From Streptomyces sp. AM 2-1-1 (lineage in GTDB: Bacteria; Actinomycetota; Actinomycetes; Streptomycetales; Streptomycetaceae): DNA of 64,000 nt. Shown in pieces: positions 17,543 through 28,928 of this stretch. Location: contig NZ_CP119147.1 in assembly GCF_029167645.1 (NCBI RefSeq), positions 6,528,501-6,592,500 on the forward strand, read 5' to 3'. Within the stretch, counting starts at the first letter, position 1; every line of letters starts with the position of its first letter. The notes beneath the pieces are model-generated. The model searched no databases and was not told the origin of the DNA. It saw only the letters and a list, made by a program, of their open reading frames with translations. Made by a program: the position numbers and the translations under genes.

Positions 17543-18777
17543 TCAGGCGCCCGCCCTCCGCTTGTTCCACACGTCGAAGCCGACCGCAGCCAGCAGCACC
17601 AGGCCCTTGATGACCTGCTGCCAGTCGGTCCCCACCCCGACCAGGTTCATGCCGTTGTTGAGGACACCGAGGACCAGGCCGCCGATGATGGCTCCCAGTA
17701 CCGTGCCCACGCCACCGCTCATCGACGCTCCGCCGATGAACGCGGCCGCGATGGCCTCCAGTTCGAAGTTCACCCCCGCCTTTGGCGAGGCCGCGTTGAA
17801 GCGAGCCGCGAAGACGAGACCGGCGAGCGCCGCGAGCATTCCCATGTTGAGGAAGACCGCGAAGGTCACCTTCTTGTCCTTGACCCCGGACAGCTTCGCT
17901 GCGGGCAGGTTCCCCCCGATCGCGTAGACGTGCCGGCCGACCACGGCGTTGCGCATCACGTAGCCGAAGCCGATCAGCAGCACCGCCAGGATCAGGAGCA
18001 CCACGGGGGCGCCCTTGTAGCTGGCGAGCAGCAGGGTGGTGACCAGGACCGCGGCGACCAGCGCCGCCGTCTTCAGCGCGAACAGGCTCGTCGGAAGCGG
18101 GTCCAGGGTGAACTCCCGCTGGTTCCTGCGCTCCCGCACCTCCTGGAACACCACGTAGGCGGCGAGTCCCAGCCCCAGGATCAGAGTGATGTTGTGGTAG
18201 TTGGTGTCCGGGCCCACCTCCGGCAGGAAGCCGTTGGCGACCTTCTGCAGCCCTTCCGGGAACGGACCGAGCGTCTGCCCCTTGAGGAAGATCTCCGTCA
18301 GTCCGCGGAAGAGCAGCATGCCGGCGAGGGTCACGATGAACGACGGGATGCCGACGTACGCGATGAAGAAGCCCTGGACCGCGCCGGCGGCGGCTCCCAG
18401 CAGCAGCGTGAGGACCACCGCGACCGGCCAGGAGACGTGGTGCTCGACCATGAGCACCGCCCCGATGCCGCCCACCAGGGCCATCAAGGAGCCGACCGAC
18501 AGGTCGATGTGCCCGCAGATGATGACGATCATCATGCCGATGGCGAGGATGAGGATGTAGCTGTTCTGCAGCACCAGGTTGGAGACGTTGCGCGGCAGCA
18601 GGAGGTCGCCGCCCGTCCAGATCTGGAACAGGAGCACGATCAGGCCGAGGGCGAAGAGCATCCCGTACTGGCGCATGTTGCGCCGGACACCGTCCAGGAG
18701 CACCCGGCCCACCGGTGCCGAGGAGGAGCGGGTGCCGCCTCCCGGCGGTGCCGGCGTGGTCGGGCTGACGTCGGTGC

Positions 18778-18781
<4 letters not shown>
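17543..18781 (-). CDS. mmsB: Monosaccharide ABC transporter permease (MmsB/XylH type)
   Basis: The 412-residue protein has about ten membrane segments and the BPD_transp_2 signature: [15 protein letters not shown] near residue 88, [17 protein letters not shown], and near the C-terminus [30 protein letters not shown]. The length, longer than RbsC-type permeases, matches the multiple-monosaccharide MmsB group. The ATG at 18781 overlaps the stop of the ATPase gene (ATGA), so translation is coupled. It forms the channel of the ChvE-MmsA-MmsB importer. Confidence 0.9.
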
Positions 18782-20402
<1,621 letters not shown>

Positions 20403-20406
<4 letters not shown>

Positions 20407-21512
20407 CCCAGCTCCCCGGCGTCGATGTAGCCCGAGTCGACCAGGACCTTCTCGTAGTTCGTCCTGTCGACGCTGATCGGGTCGAGCAGGTAGGCCGGGA
20501 CCACCTTCTTGCCGTTGTCGTACGTGGTGTCGTCATTGGTCTCGGGCTTCTTGCCGTCGAGGACGGCGGTCACCATGTCCGCGGCGACCGTGGCGAGGGC
20601 CCGGGTGTCCTTGTAGACGGTCTGGGTCTGCTGGCCCGCGATGATCGACTTCACGGAGGCCACTTCGGCGTCCTGGCCGGTGACGACCGGCAGCGGCTTG
20701 GCGGTACTCCCGTAGTCGTCGGACTTCAGGGCGGAGAGGATGCCGATGGAGATGCCGTCGTACGGGGAGAGCACGGCATCGACGCGGGCGGCGGCGTAGG
20801 AGGAGGTGAGCAGGTCGTCCATGCGCTTCTGCGCCGTCCCTCCGTCCCAGCGCAGCGTGGTGACCTGGTTGAGCTGGGTCTGCTGGGAGCGCACGACCAA
20901 CTGCTTCTTGTCGAAGTACGGCTTCAGCACCTTCATGGCGCCGTTGAAGAAGTACTTGGTGTTGTTGTCGTCGTTGGACCCGGCGAAGAGCTCGATGTTG
21001 AAGGGGCCCTTCTTCTTGCCGTCCTGCAGGCCCAACTTGTCGACGATGTAGGTCGCTTGGAGCTCGCCGACCTTCTCGTTGTCGAAGGAGGCGTAGTAGT
21101 CCACGTGATCGGAGCCCAGGATGAGCCGGTCGTAGGAGATCACCGGGATCTTGGCGTCGGCCGCCTGCTGCAGGACGTTGGAGAGCGCCTCGCCGTTGAT
21201 GGCGGCGATGACCAGGGCGTCGACGCCCTGGGTGATCATGTTCTCGATCTGGGCGACCTGCTGGTCGGGGTCGTCCTCCCCGTACTGCAGGGTCGTGGCG
21301 AATCCGGCCTTCTTCAGACTCGCGGTCATGTTCTTGCCGTCGGCGATCCACCTCTCGGAGGACTTGGTCGGCATGGCGATGCCGATGGTCACGTCCTTCT
21401 TGTCCTTCGATTCCTCGCTTCCCCCCTCGCTGCTCTGCCCACAGGCGGTCAGGAGCATGGCGCAACCGGTGGTCACGGCCAGAAGGGCGGATGCGGACCG
21501 GAACTTCTTCAT
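20403..21512 (-). CDS. chvE: ChvE-type sugar-binding lipoprotein
   Basis: This 369-residue protein starts with a lipoprotein signal ([25 protein letters not shown], Cys at about 24) and continues as a periplasmic-binding type 1 domain ([22 protein letters not shown]...[15 protein letters not shown]). The wording matches ChvE/multiple monosaccharide-binding proteins. Translation is open upstream, but the ATG at 21512 is correctly spaced (8 bp) behind an AGG site and starts the signal peptide; an in-frame ATG at 21518 is possible. It is the first gene of the operon and has a lac-type operator about 130 bp upstream. Confidence 0.9.
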
Positions 21513-21644
21513 GAGCATTACCTGGCAATCCGTCGTCGAGGCGGCTCTGTTCGGAACGGCCTCGGCGTCGGCGCGTGTCCTCGCGCCGTCGGACGACGTC
21601 GTCCCGGGTGGGCGGCCGGTCTCGGTAGACCTGGCCGCGCGTAG

Positions 21645-21662
21645 ATTGTTAGCGCTCACAAT
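21645..21662. promoter_or_regulatory. Near-perfect lac-type operator upstream of chvE
   Basis: ATTGTTAGCGCTCACAAT is an 18-bp palindrome with one mismatch, and it differs from the ideal symmetric lac operator (ATTGTGAGCGCTCACAAT) at a single position. It lies 133 bp upstream of the chvE start. A LacI-family repressor responding to the transported sugar is the expected binder; no such gene is in the window. Confidence 0.75.
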
Positions 21663-22375
21663 GGTGCGAGACAAGAGGGGTCAGCCTTTTTTCCGCAGTT
21701 GATACCCAGCCGTAAGCAGGGAGGAGTGCGCGGGCGGGCCTCTCGCGAAGGGATCGATTCCGCCGCGGGGGACATGCGTGACGGTGAGGCAACAGGCTTC
21801 TCCGGGACCGAGTTGGGGCCCCCGCGGCGCCGCGGCCGCACCACCCGCCTCGCGCATTGCCGCGTCGGTTCCACTCCGTCGGTGCGCGCACCCGGCCGCC
21901 GTACCCTGCCTCAGGAGGAGTTGTGGGACCGGACCGGGTCCGCCGCTCCGGGGGAGTCTGCGGTGGCGGCGGACCGCCGGCTTTCACGGATCGGTGATTC
22001 CCGCTGCGACACGGTCTGTTCGTCGTGCGAGTGTCGTCCTCGGCCGCGCGTCGATCCCGAGTCGGACGGTCAACCCCACGGCGAGGCGGTCCCGTGCCAC
22101 CCGGCACCACCCGACGCTCCACCGTCGACCCGCCATTTCCTGCCGCACACCACGGCTGCCCCGGTGGCCACGGCAGCACCACCCTTCCCGTCGAGGCCGC
22201 AGGCGGCCCTGACCGCCCGCCGACCAGGGTCACGCCCACGCTCCCGGTCGGTGCGAGGGCTGTAACAGAGCGGACTTCGCCGGCGACCGATCCCGGCGGC
22301 GGCAACCACAATGGCGGGAGAGAGCTCGCGTCATCGACCGGCCCCGGGGCCGGTCCCGGGGGAGTAGGACACGGC
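21663..22375. other. 0.7 kb intergenic region between chvE and the DUF4232 gene
   Basis: No family is recognisable in the open frames of either strand. The region should contain the promoters of the divergent chvE operon (left) and of the lipoprotein gene (right; GGGGGAG at about 22359-22365 acts as its ribosome site). A T6 run at about 21688-21693 stands out in this GC-rich DNA but has no clear hairpin. Confidence 0.4.
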
Positions 22376-23125
22376 ATGCACACGAAGACAGCCAGAGCCG
22401 GATCGGTGCGTCAGGGACTGCGCGGCACCCTGTGGGGAGCGGCCGTGATCGTGGCCTTCCTGGCGACCACCGCCTGCGAGACCTCCGAGGGGGAGGCCGA
22501 CGCCGCGCCCTCGGTCGCGGCCCCGGCCGGGGAGAGTGCCGCGAAGAGCCCCGCGCCGTCGGGTGACACCGGCACCGGTACCCCCGCCGCCACCGGGAGC
22601 GGCAGCGGTGGTTCGGCGGGTCAGGACGCCGGCGACAGCGGAGAGACCGGCGGCGGCAACGGCACCGCCCATCCGGACTGCGAGGCCACCGACCTCCACA
22701 CCGCCGTCGAGTCGCAGGACGCGCCGGGGCAGACGCCCCGCCACTTCCTGCTGACCGTCACCAACGGCAACGAGAAGCCCTGTGTCCTCAACGACGCACC
22801 GCTGCTGCGACTCGGTGCGGGCAATGACACCCCGACCGTCCGCACGCTCGGAGAGCCGGACACCGAGCCCGTCGTCGTCGAAGGAGACGGCACGGCCTAC
22901 GCCGGTCTGTACGTCTTCGGCAACGACGAGGGCGGCGAAGCGGAATACGACCAGGCGGACCGGTTCACCGCCACCCTGGTCGCCGGTGAGGGAACCGAAC
23001 TCAACGGCACCCTCGTCTTCGACCTGCCCGACGGGCTCGCCTCCGTCTCCTACGACGACGCGGCACGGGTGAACGGCTGGGCCGGTACCGAGGGCCTGGC
23101 GATGCGCCCGATCAACCAGCTCTGA
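22376..23125 (+). CDS. DUF4232 lipoprotein
   Basis: This 249-residue secreted protein has a lipoprotein signal ending LATTAC (Cys about residue 34), then a low-complexity Ser/Gly/Ala/Thr linker of about 65 residues, then a DUF4232-like beta domain starting CEATDLHTAVESQDAPGQTPRHFLLTVTNGNEKPCVL. Such proteins are common on the Streptomyces cell surface and have no known function. The upstream frame is open, but the ATG at 22376 begins the signal and follows GGGGGAG. It stands alone and is convergent with the GPP methyltransferase gene. Confidence 0.85.
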   Translation: MHTKTARAGSVRQGLRGTLWGAAVIVAFLATTACETSEGEADAAPSVAAPAGESAAKSPAPSGDTGTGTPAATGSGSGGSAGQDAGDSGETGGGNGTAHPDCEATDLHTAVESQDAPGQTPRHFLLTVTNGNEKPCVLNDAPLLRLGAGNDTPTVRTLGEPDTEPVVVEGDGTAYAGLYVFGNDEGGEAEYDQADRFTATLVAGEGTELNGTLVFDLPDGLASVSYDDAARVNGWAGTEGLAMRPINQL

Positions 23126-23145
23126 CCGCGGGGGCCACGGCGGGT

Positions 23146-23196
23146 CGGCCGGTGCCGGCGAGGTCCGTCCGCGGGGCGGCTCCCGGGCACCGGCCG
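23146..23196. terminator. Possible terminator between convergent genes
   Basis: CGGCCGGTGCC (23146-23156) and GGCACCGGCCG (23186-23196) are perfectly complementary and enclose a 29-base GC-rich loop that can itself fold. The hairpin lies between the convergent DUF4232 and GPP methyltransferase genes. Confidence 0.45.
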
Positions 23197-23205
23197 GGCG
23201 GCCCG

Positions 23206-24096
23206 TCAGACGCGGTCCGCCGCGATGAGGAGGTACTGGAAGGACCCGTCCCGGTAGGAGTTGAGGAACGCGTCCTCGATGCCGGTGACCAGTGACGTGG
23301 TGGCTCGCAGCTCCCAGTAGGGCAGGGTGTCGGGGGTGAGGTCGACGACGGCCGTCGGCACCAGGCGGTTGTCGGCCATGGCGCGCAGGTACTCCCGGCG
23401 CGAGTGGATGTTGCACTCGAAGTGCGCGTTGATCTGCGAGACCCACTTCGAGGGCTGGCCGTACCGGGGGTTCCAGCAACCGGTGATGGTCACGTAGCGG
23501 CCGCCGACCCTCAGGACACGGGAGTGCTCGGCGAAGAGGTCCTGGAGGTCGACGTACATGCTCGACTCGTTGTTCCACGAGCCGGCGGCCGACCCGGTCG
23601 CGAAGGGTGTCGCGAGCATGTTGCAGACGCGGGCGCGGACGCGGTCCTGCACGTCCAGTTCGCGGGCGCGGCTGTTGGCGAACTCGGCCTGCTTGGCTGA
23701 GAGGGTGACCCCTTCCACCGTGCATCCGAAGCGCTGGTGGGCCATCACCATCGACCCGCCCCGGCCACAACCGGCGTCCACCAGGGTGTCGTCGTGGCCG
23801 ATGGCGCCGAGGTGCCCCAGGAGGAACTCGGCCTGCGCCGACTCCAGTCGGTGGAGCTCGGCGATCACCTTCTTCTCGCGCGCGCTGTCCTCGGCGTCGC
23901 CCAGCGCCGCGTGATCCACCTCGCCGATGCCGTAGTGGTGGTGGTACAAGCCGTCCACGTCGCCGAGGCGCAGGTTCACGGGCCGCGCCTCCCCGTCCCA
24001 GTAGCGGGCGATGTCCCCCTGGTAGGGCGTCGCCGGGCGGGGGATGCGCGCGGCGGGGGCGACGATAGGTTCGGTGCTGGTCACGGCTGGATCCAT
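23206..24096 (-). CDS. Geranyl diphosphate 2-C-methyltransferase
   Basis: This SAM-dependent methyltransferase (296 residues) adds a methyl group at C2 of geranyl diphosphate to give 2-methyl-GPP, the first committed step of 2-methylisoborneol (earthy odour) formation. The SAM-binding loop VDAGCGRGGS is at residues 106-115, and the family blocks RYWDGEARPVNLRLGDVDGLYHHHYGIG and NNESSMYVDL are present, as in SCO7701 of S. coelicolor. It starts 4 bp after the stop of the 2-MIB synthase gene, so the two are co-transcribed. Confidence 0.95.
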   Translation of the reverse strand: MDPAVTSTEPIVAPAARIPRPATPYQGDIARYWDGEARPVNLRLGDVDGLYHHHYGIGEVDHAALGDAEDSAREKKVIAELHRLESAQAEFLLGHLGAIGHDDTLVDAGCGRGGSMVMAHQRFGCTVEGVTLSAKQAEFANSRARELDVQDRVRARVCNMLATPFATGSAAGSWNNESSMYVDLQDLFAEHSRVLRVGGRYVTITGCWNPRYGQPSKWVSQINAHFECNIHSRREYLRAMADNRLVPTAVVDLTPDTLPYWELRATTSLVTGIEDAFLNSYRDGSFQYLLIAADRV

Positions 24097-24100
24097 TCTC

Positions 24101-25408
24101 TTACCAGAAATCGGGCAGGGTGTAGCGGTAGGTGTTGGTCCGGTGCCAGTAGTGGTTGCCGTCGACCCACGCGGCGACGCCCCGCAGGAAGCGGTGCACC
24201 GGAGGGAGGGGGCACGCCTCCGCGAGGGCAGCGGCCTCCCTCTCGAAGTCCCGCATCAGGTCGTTGTGGACCTCGACGGACTTCAGATAGGCGTCGCGGT
24301 CGGAGAGTCCTTCGCGTGCGGCGATCACGACGGGCAGGTTCAGGTGCCGACCGGGGGAGTCGAGTTCCTTGGTGTACGAGTACAGGTCGTTCACGAGGGT
24401 CGTCGCGTTCCCCGCCAGGGCGATGACCCTCTGCATGGCGTCCTGGGCGTGCAGGTCCGCCGGCAGTTCGTAGCCGCCGACGGTGTCGGTGATGGTCGGG
24501 CACGGGCGGAAGTTGTTGAACTGGCGCATCGCCAGGTACTCCCACACCTCCGGTACGTGGTCCAGTTGCGCCCACGCGGCTTCGGCGAGGTACCCCAGGT
24601 GCAGCCGGGCCATGTCGTGCCGGAGCCGGTCCGCCTGGGACGCTCCGGCCGCCCGCACGAAGTACTCCATGGCGGAGCGGTAGGCCCGCCGGGGTGCGTC
24701 CGCCCGGAGCGACTTCGCCCACTGCGGCCGGTACTCCTCGGTCGTGTGGAGGGGATCGAGGGCGGTGTGTGCCAGCAGGAGCCGCTCGCCGAGGCCCACG
24801 GGCGAGCCCCCGTGGTCCTCGCAGTAGCAGTCGTCCACCGCGTTCTCCGCGACCATCAGGCGCGTGGCGAGCATCAGGTGGTCGACGGAGGGCGCGTCCG
24901 GATGGCAGACGACCATGTAACGGCCCACCGAGAAGCCGTCGAACTGCTCCTCCCACTCCTCGGGGTAGAGCTGGACCTCCTCCAGCGCCCAGGCCTTGAT
25001 CCTCCGGCTGACCTCCTCGACCCGTGCCAGGTCGGGATCGGGCACTGGATGGTGGTAGAGCCCCGGGACCGGCGTCCCCTCCGCGGCCCCGGCCGGCGAG
25101 GGCGGCGCCGGTTCCCGAGCGACCAGCCGCAGCCCCGCGGTGCCCAGACCGCTCGGCCCCCGCAGGAGGCGTTCGATACCGGCACCCGGTACCTTCGCGA
25201 CAGCGGTCGGGGCGGGGAGCGGCGGAGTTACGGGCGGGGCGGTCGCGGTGTGTACGGCGGGCGGGCCGCCGAGTGCGGCCCTGACGTCATGGGCGCGGGC
25301 CGCCGCAGCGGCGAGAACGTGCGCCCCGAACCGGGCGGCCGCCTCGGGCGTGCTCGACCGCGGTGGCGAGGGGGGCGGGGGCGGCGGTGGCGGCTCGGGC
25401 GCGGGCAT
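24101..25408 (-). CDS. 2-methylisoborneol synthase
   Basis: This class I terpene cyclase (435 residues) converts 2-methyl-GPP to 2-methylisoborneol. The metal-binding Asp-rich motif is DDCYCED (residues 192-198), and the second motif is N340-D-L-Y-S344-Y-T-K-E348 (NDxxSxxxE). The first 110 residues are a Pro/Ala-rich, probably disordered arm starting with a long run of prolines; in this family that arm is the signal for loading into the encapsulin shell. The ATG at 25408 follows AAGGAG; more upstream frame is open but not homologous. It lies between the shell gene and the methyltransferase gene in one operon. Confidence 0.95.
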   Translation of the reverse strand: MPAPEPPPPPPPPSPPRSSTPEAAARFGAHVLAAAAARAHDVRAALGGPPAVHTATAPPVTPPLPAPTAVAKVPGAGIERLLRGPSGLGTAGLRLVAREPAPPSPAGAAEGTPVPGLYHHPVPDPDLARVEEVSRRIKAWALEEVQLYPEEWEEQFDGFSVGRYMVVCHPDAPSVDHLMLATRLMVAENAVDDCYCEDHGGSPVGLGERLLLAHTALDPLHTTEEYRPQWAKSLRADAPRRAYRSAMEYFVRAAGASQADRLRHDMARLHLGYLAEAAWAQLDHVPEVWEYLAMRQFNNFRPCPTITDTVGGYELPADLHAQDAMQRVIALAGNATTLVNDLYSYTKELDSPGRHLNLPVVIAAREGLSDRDAYLKSVEVHNDLMRDFEREAAALAEACPLPPVHRFLRGVAAWVDGNHYWHRTNTYRYTLPDFW

Positions 25409-25590
25409 CGAGGGCTCCTTGGTGGGGTGGACGGATCTGCCGGAGTCCGCTGCGCCGCGCGCTCCCCGCCCGGGGAGCCTGGCGGGGGCCGCGGCCGGGC
25501 CCGGGGAACACGGCGGCGGGGGACTTCGGTGCGAGCGGGTTGGACCCGGGGGTGGGGGCGGGTGGCCCCTCACGTTCCGCCGGAAAGGGC

Positions 25591-27003
25591 TCAGCCCTGC
25601 CAGCGTGCGATCTGCACGTTCTCCAGCACGCCCACCGCATCCGGTACGAGGATGGCGGCGGAGTAGTACGTGCTGACGAGATAGGACGTGATCGCCTTCT
25701 CGTCGATGCCCATGAAGCGGACCGAGAGACCCGGCTCGTACTCGTCCGGCAGCCCGGTCTGGTGCAGACCGACGACGCCCTGGTTCGCCTCCCCGGTACG
25801 CATGACCAGGATCGAGCTGGTCTTCTCCCGGGTGACGGGGATCTTGTTGCACGGCAGGATCGGAACCCCGCGCCAGGCCGGCACCTGCTGGCCGCCGAGG
25901 TCGACGTGGTCCGGATAGACCCCTCGCGCGTTGAACTCCCGCCCGATCGCCGCGATCGTCCGGGGGTGTGCGAGGAAGAACTTGGATCCGCGTCGCCGGC
26001 AGAGCAGCTCGTCCAGGTCGTCCGGTGTCGGCGGGCCGGAGTGCGTCTGCAGGCGCTGCTTGAAGTCGGCGTTGTGGAGCAGGCCGAACTCCCGGTTGTT
26101 GATCAGCTCGTGCTCCTGGCGTTCGCGCAACGCCTCGATGGTGAGCCTGAGTTGCTCCTTGGTCTGGTTCATCGGCCCGTTGTAGAGGTCGGCGACCCGC
26201 GTGTGGATCCGCAGGATGGTCTGGGCGACGGACAGTTCGTACTCGCGGGGCTTCAACTCGTAGTCGACGAAGGCGCCGGGCAGGTGCTGCTCACCGACGT
26301 GCCCCGCCGACATGGCGATCTCCGCCTCGCCGCGGTGGTTCTGCCCCCGCCGCGAGCGTGCGGAGAACGCGTCGAGGTGCGTCCGCAGGCCCGGGGCCCC
26401 GGAGACCACGGACGTGAAGTCGGAACGCGACAGGGTGAGCAGCGTGCCCGAGGTCTCGGCGGTGACGGTCTGCTCCCACCGGGCGTCCTCGTCCAGCAGC
26501 GCCTCCTCCCCGAACCGGTCGCCGTCGGCGAGTACGTCCAGGGCGACCTCGTCGCCGTAGGTGCCCACGGAGGTCTGGTTGACGCGGCCGTGCGCGATCA
26601 GATGGATCTGGTCCGCGGCCGTCCCGCGCTCGACCAGCGTCTCGCCGGCACGGAAGTCGCGCTGCACGCACCGGTCGGCGAGCGCCGTCAGCACGTCCAC
26701 GTCGTCGAAACCGCGCAGCAGCGCCAGTTCACCGAGCTCGCGAGGGATCACCCGGACGTCGGAGCCCTCCTGGACGAACTCGATGGTTCCGTCACCGACG
26801 GTGTAGGAGAGCCGGCGGTTCACCCGGTACGCCCCGCCCTGGGCCTCCACCCAGGGGAGCATGCGCAGCAGCCAGCGGGAGCTGATCTCCTCCATCTGCG
26901 GTGCGGACTTGGTCGTGTGGGCGAGCTTGCGGGCAGCCCCCGTGCTCAGGCTGGACTGCGGGGGCAGCTCCAGTCGCGCTTCCGGGCTCGAGTCAACACT
27001 CAT
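25591..27003 (-). CDS. Family 2B encapsulin shell protein with cyclic-nucleotide-binding-like domain (EshA type)
   Basis: The 470-residue product has a central cNMP-binding-like domain (about residues 95-205; [25 protein letters not shown], then [19 protein letters not shown]) placed inside an HK97-type encapsulin shell protein whose C-terminal part begins near [17 protein letters not shown] and continues through [20 protein letters not shown]. This is the EshA/family 2B encapsulin layout. Such shells carry 2-methylisoborneol synthase as cargo in Streptomyces. The Arg of the phosphate-binding cassette is in a non-classical context (ARWEQT rather than PRAAT), so nucleotide binding is not certain. 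It is first in the operon. Confidence 0.93.
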   Translation of the reverse strand: MSVDSSPEARLELPPQSSLSTGAARKLAHTTKSAPQMEEISSRWLLRMLPWVEAQGGAYRVNRRLSYTVGDGTIEFVQEGSDVRVIPRELGELALLRGFDDVDVLTALADRCVQRDFRAGETLVERGTAADQIHLIAHGRVNQTSVGTYGDEVALDVLADGDRFGEEALLDEDARWEQTVTAETSGTLLTLSRSDFTSVVSGAPGLRTHLDAFSARSRRGQNHRGEAEIAMSAGHVGEQHLPGAFVDYELKPREYELSVAQTILRIHTRVADLYNGPMNQTKEQLRLTIEALRERQEHELINNREFGLLHNADFKQRLQTHSGPPTPDDLDELLCRRRGSKFFLAHPRTIAAIGREFNARGVYPDHVDLGGQQVPAWRGVPILPCNKIPVTREKTSSILVMRTGEANQGVVGLHQTGLPDEYEPGLSVRFMGIDEKAITSYLVSTYYSAAILVPDAVGVLENVQIARWQG

Positions 27004-27449
27004 CGTGCACGCTCTCCATGATCAGCGCGGCGGCGCGGGCATACGGACGCCACCGGGCACCGAGGGAAAAAAAGGGGGTTACGTGGACGGAGACCCGTCC
27101 GGACGCAGGGAACACTAACGGCCGCCGCCTCCACCGGATCAAGGAAAGCCGCCGATGTTAACTCGATGCGATGATCGCGTCCCGCTCGAGGTTTGTCCGG
27201 CTGCCGACGCGTTCCGGCCGTGGACGGTGCGGGAGCAACTCCCTTGCGCCGGGCGGGAATGTGCCGGTCGGTACGGGGTGATCACCGCCGGGTACGCCGG
27301 GGCCGGTGTTCCACCGCGGCCGGCCGCTCATCCCCGGTGCGTCTGCGGTGCCCCGTCCACCCGTCTCCGTCCACACGTCTCCGTCCGCCCGTCTCCGTCC
27401 AGCCGTCCCCGGAGGCTGCCCGTGGCCGGCCCGGCGCACGGTGCCCCCG
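27004..27449. other. 0.45 kb intergenic region upstream of the encapsulin gene
   Basis: No gene is recognisable. The right part holds a short tandem repeat (see separate entry). The part next to 27003 contains an A7-G5 run (about 27065-27077) that breaks the GC pattern; the encapsulin promoter should lie in this stretch, but I cannot assign -10 or -35 boxes. Confidence 0.4.
27361..27410. repeat. 14-bp tandem repeat, three units plus partial copies
   Basis: Units 27361-27374, 27375-27388 and 27389-27402 all fit (A/C)CGTCTCCGTCCNN, with partial copies on both sides (27351-27360 and 27403-27410). It lies just beyond the stop of the MFS gene. It may be a polymerase-slippage product without function. 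Confidence 0.6.
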
Positions 27450-28928
27450 TCAGGTGACGGAGATCCGCGAATCGCCGCGGGGCCGATCCGCCGGCGTCAC
27501 GGCAGGGCTCGGTGGAGCCGCCAGGTGGTCGTTTGATGCCGCCGGGTCCGTCAGCCTGTTCAGCCGGGCCGGGACGTCGAAACCGATCAGGAGCACCACG
27601 ATCACCGTGCCCGCGGAGGTGAGCACGGCCAGCGCGCGCCCCAGATCCATGCCGGACGCCAGGTGCGCCCCCAGCACCGGGGCCACGGCCCCGCCCAGCG
27701 CTCCGACGTTGTAGGTGAAGCCGAGCGCCGCCCCCCGGCCGCGGGTGGGGAAGTGGCCCCCGATGTAGCGCGGCAGCAGCCCGGAGATCCCGAAGCTGGT
27801 GGCCTGCAGCAGGAAGAGCAGGCAGCCGAGCACGAGCACGTTGTCGCGCACGGCGAAGACGGGAGCGACGAGGACGAGCGAGGCCAGCAGGGTCAGCGCG
27901 TACGCCTTGCGCACACCGATCCGGTCACCGAGGAAGCCGGCCGCACAGCATCCGGCCATGGTGCCGAAGCCGGCGAAGGTCAGGACACCGGTGACCTGGC
28001 CGCCGCTGTACCCCAGCTCGGTCCGGAGGTAGGTCGGAAGCAGGGCCTGAATCGGCCAGGAGTACAGGAACGCGAAGAAGAGCGTCACGATCATCGACAC
28101 GTACAGGAGTCCGTTTCGTCGTCCGCCCATCTGGACCGCGAACGCGAGCAGGCAGAGGCCCGCCGCCACGGACAGCGGGGCGACGAGCCCTTCACCGCCC
28201 GGCGTGAAGACCAGGAAGAGCGAGAGCGCGGCCACCACGGCGAGTGCGGTGTTGCCCGTCGCCAGCCACGGAGTGCGCACCAGCGGCCGCAGCGGGCCGG
28301 GCAGCACCTCCCGCGCCGCAGCCTCCTCCGTCCACGCCCCGGTCTCCGGCAGGGCCCGCCGCATCCACAGTGCGATCACGATGGGGACGATGCCCAGGAA
28401 GAACATCCAGCGCCAGCCGAGCGAGGGCACCACCCAGTCGTGGACCTGTGCGGCCAGCACCGAACCCAGCGAGAAGCCCGAGATCAGGAAGCCGCTGGCC
28501 CGCCCGCGCAGACGGGCGGGCCAGCTCTCCAGGACGTACGTCGCGCTCGCGCCGTACTCGCCCGCCATGCCCATCCCGACGGCGAGCCGGGCGGCGAAGA
28601 GGCTCTCGTAGTTCCAGGCGAGGCCGCACGCGAACGTGCCCAGCGAGTAGAGCAGGATGCTGGCCACCATGGAGAGCCTGCGTCCGTACCGGTCGCCGAG
28701 GGCGCCCAGTACCGCACCGCCCAGCCACCGGGTGACGAAGGCCCCGGAGACCAGACCGGCCGCCCGCGCCGTGCTCAGGTGGAAGTCGTCGGCGACCTCG
28801 GTGAGGACGAGGGTGATCAGGACGAAGTCGAACCCGTCGAGGACGTAACCGGTCCAGGCGGCGAGGAAGGACTTCCACCGGGCGGCGCCGACCTCGCGGT
28901 ACCAGGGGAAGGCGGGTGATTTCTGCAC
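27450..28928 (-). CDS. NanT-like MFS transporter (probable sialic acid:proton symporter)
   Basis: This 492-residue protein has 12-14 hydrophobic segments. MFS motifs are GALGDRYGRR (about residue 74, loop 2-3) and GFLGDRIGVRK in the second half, and the N-terminal WTGYVLDGFDFVLITLVLTEV matches the sialate/metabolite:H+ symporter group. The start is GTG at 28928. It lies downstream of nanK-nanE on the same strand (129 bp gap with an inverted repeat), and sialic acid genes follow on the other side, so import of free sialic acid or a related acid sugar is likely. Identity of the substrate is inference from context. Confidence 0.75.
   Translation of the reverse strand: MQKSPAFPWYREVGAARWKSFLAAWTGYVLDGFDFVLITLVLTEVADDFHLSTARAAGLVSGAFVTRWLGGAVLGALGDRYGRRLSMVASILLYSLGTFACGLAWNYESLFAARLAVGMGMAGEYGASATYVLESWPARLRGRASGFLISGFSLGSVLAAQVHDWVVPSLGWRWMFFLGIVPIVIALWMRRALPETGAWTEEAAAREVLPGPLRPLVRTPWLATGNTALAVVAALSLFLVFTPGGEGLVAPLSVAAGLCLLAFAVQMGGRRNGLLYVSMIVTLFFAFLYSWPIQALLPTYLRTELGYSGGQVTGVLTFAGFGTMAGCCAAGFLGDRIGVRKAYALTLLASLVLVAPVFAVRDNVLVLGCLLFLLQATSFGISGLLPRYIGGHFPTRGRGAALGFTYNVGALGGAVAPVLGAHLASGMDLGRALAVLTSAGTVIVVLLIGFDVPARLNRLTDPAASNDHLAAPPSPAVTPADRPRGDSRISVT

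Noticed and set aside
27351..27410. Short repeats considered as a CRISPR array
   Set aside because: Units are 14 bp, directly abutting and without spacers.
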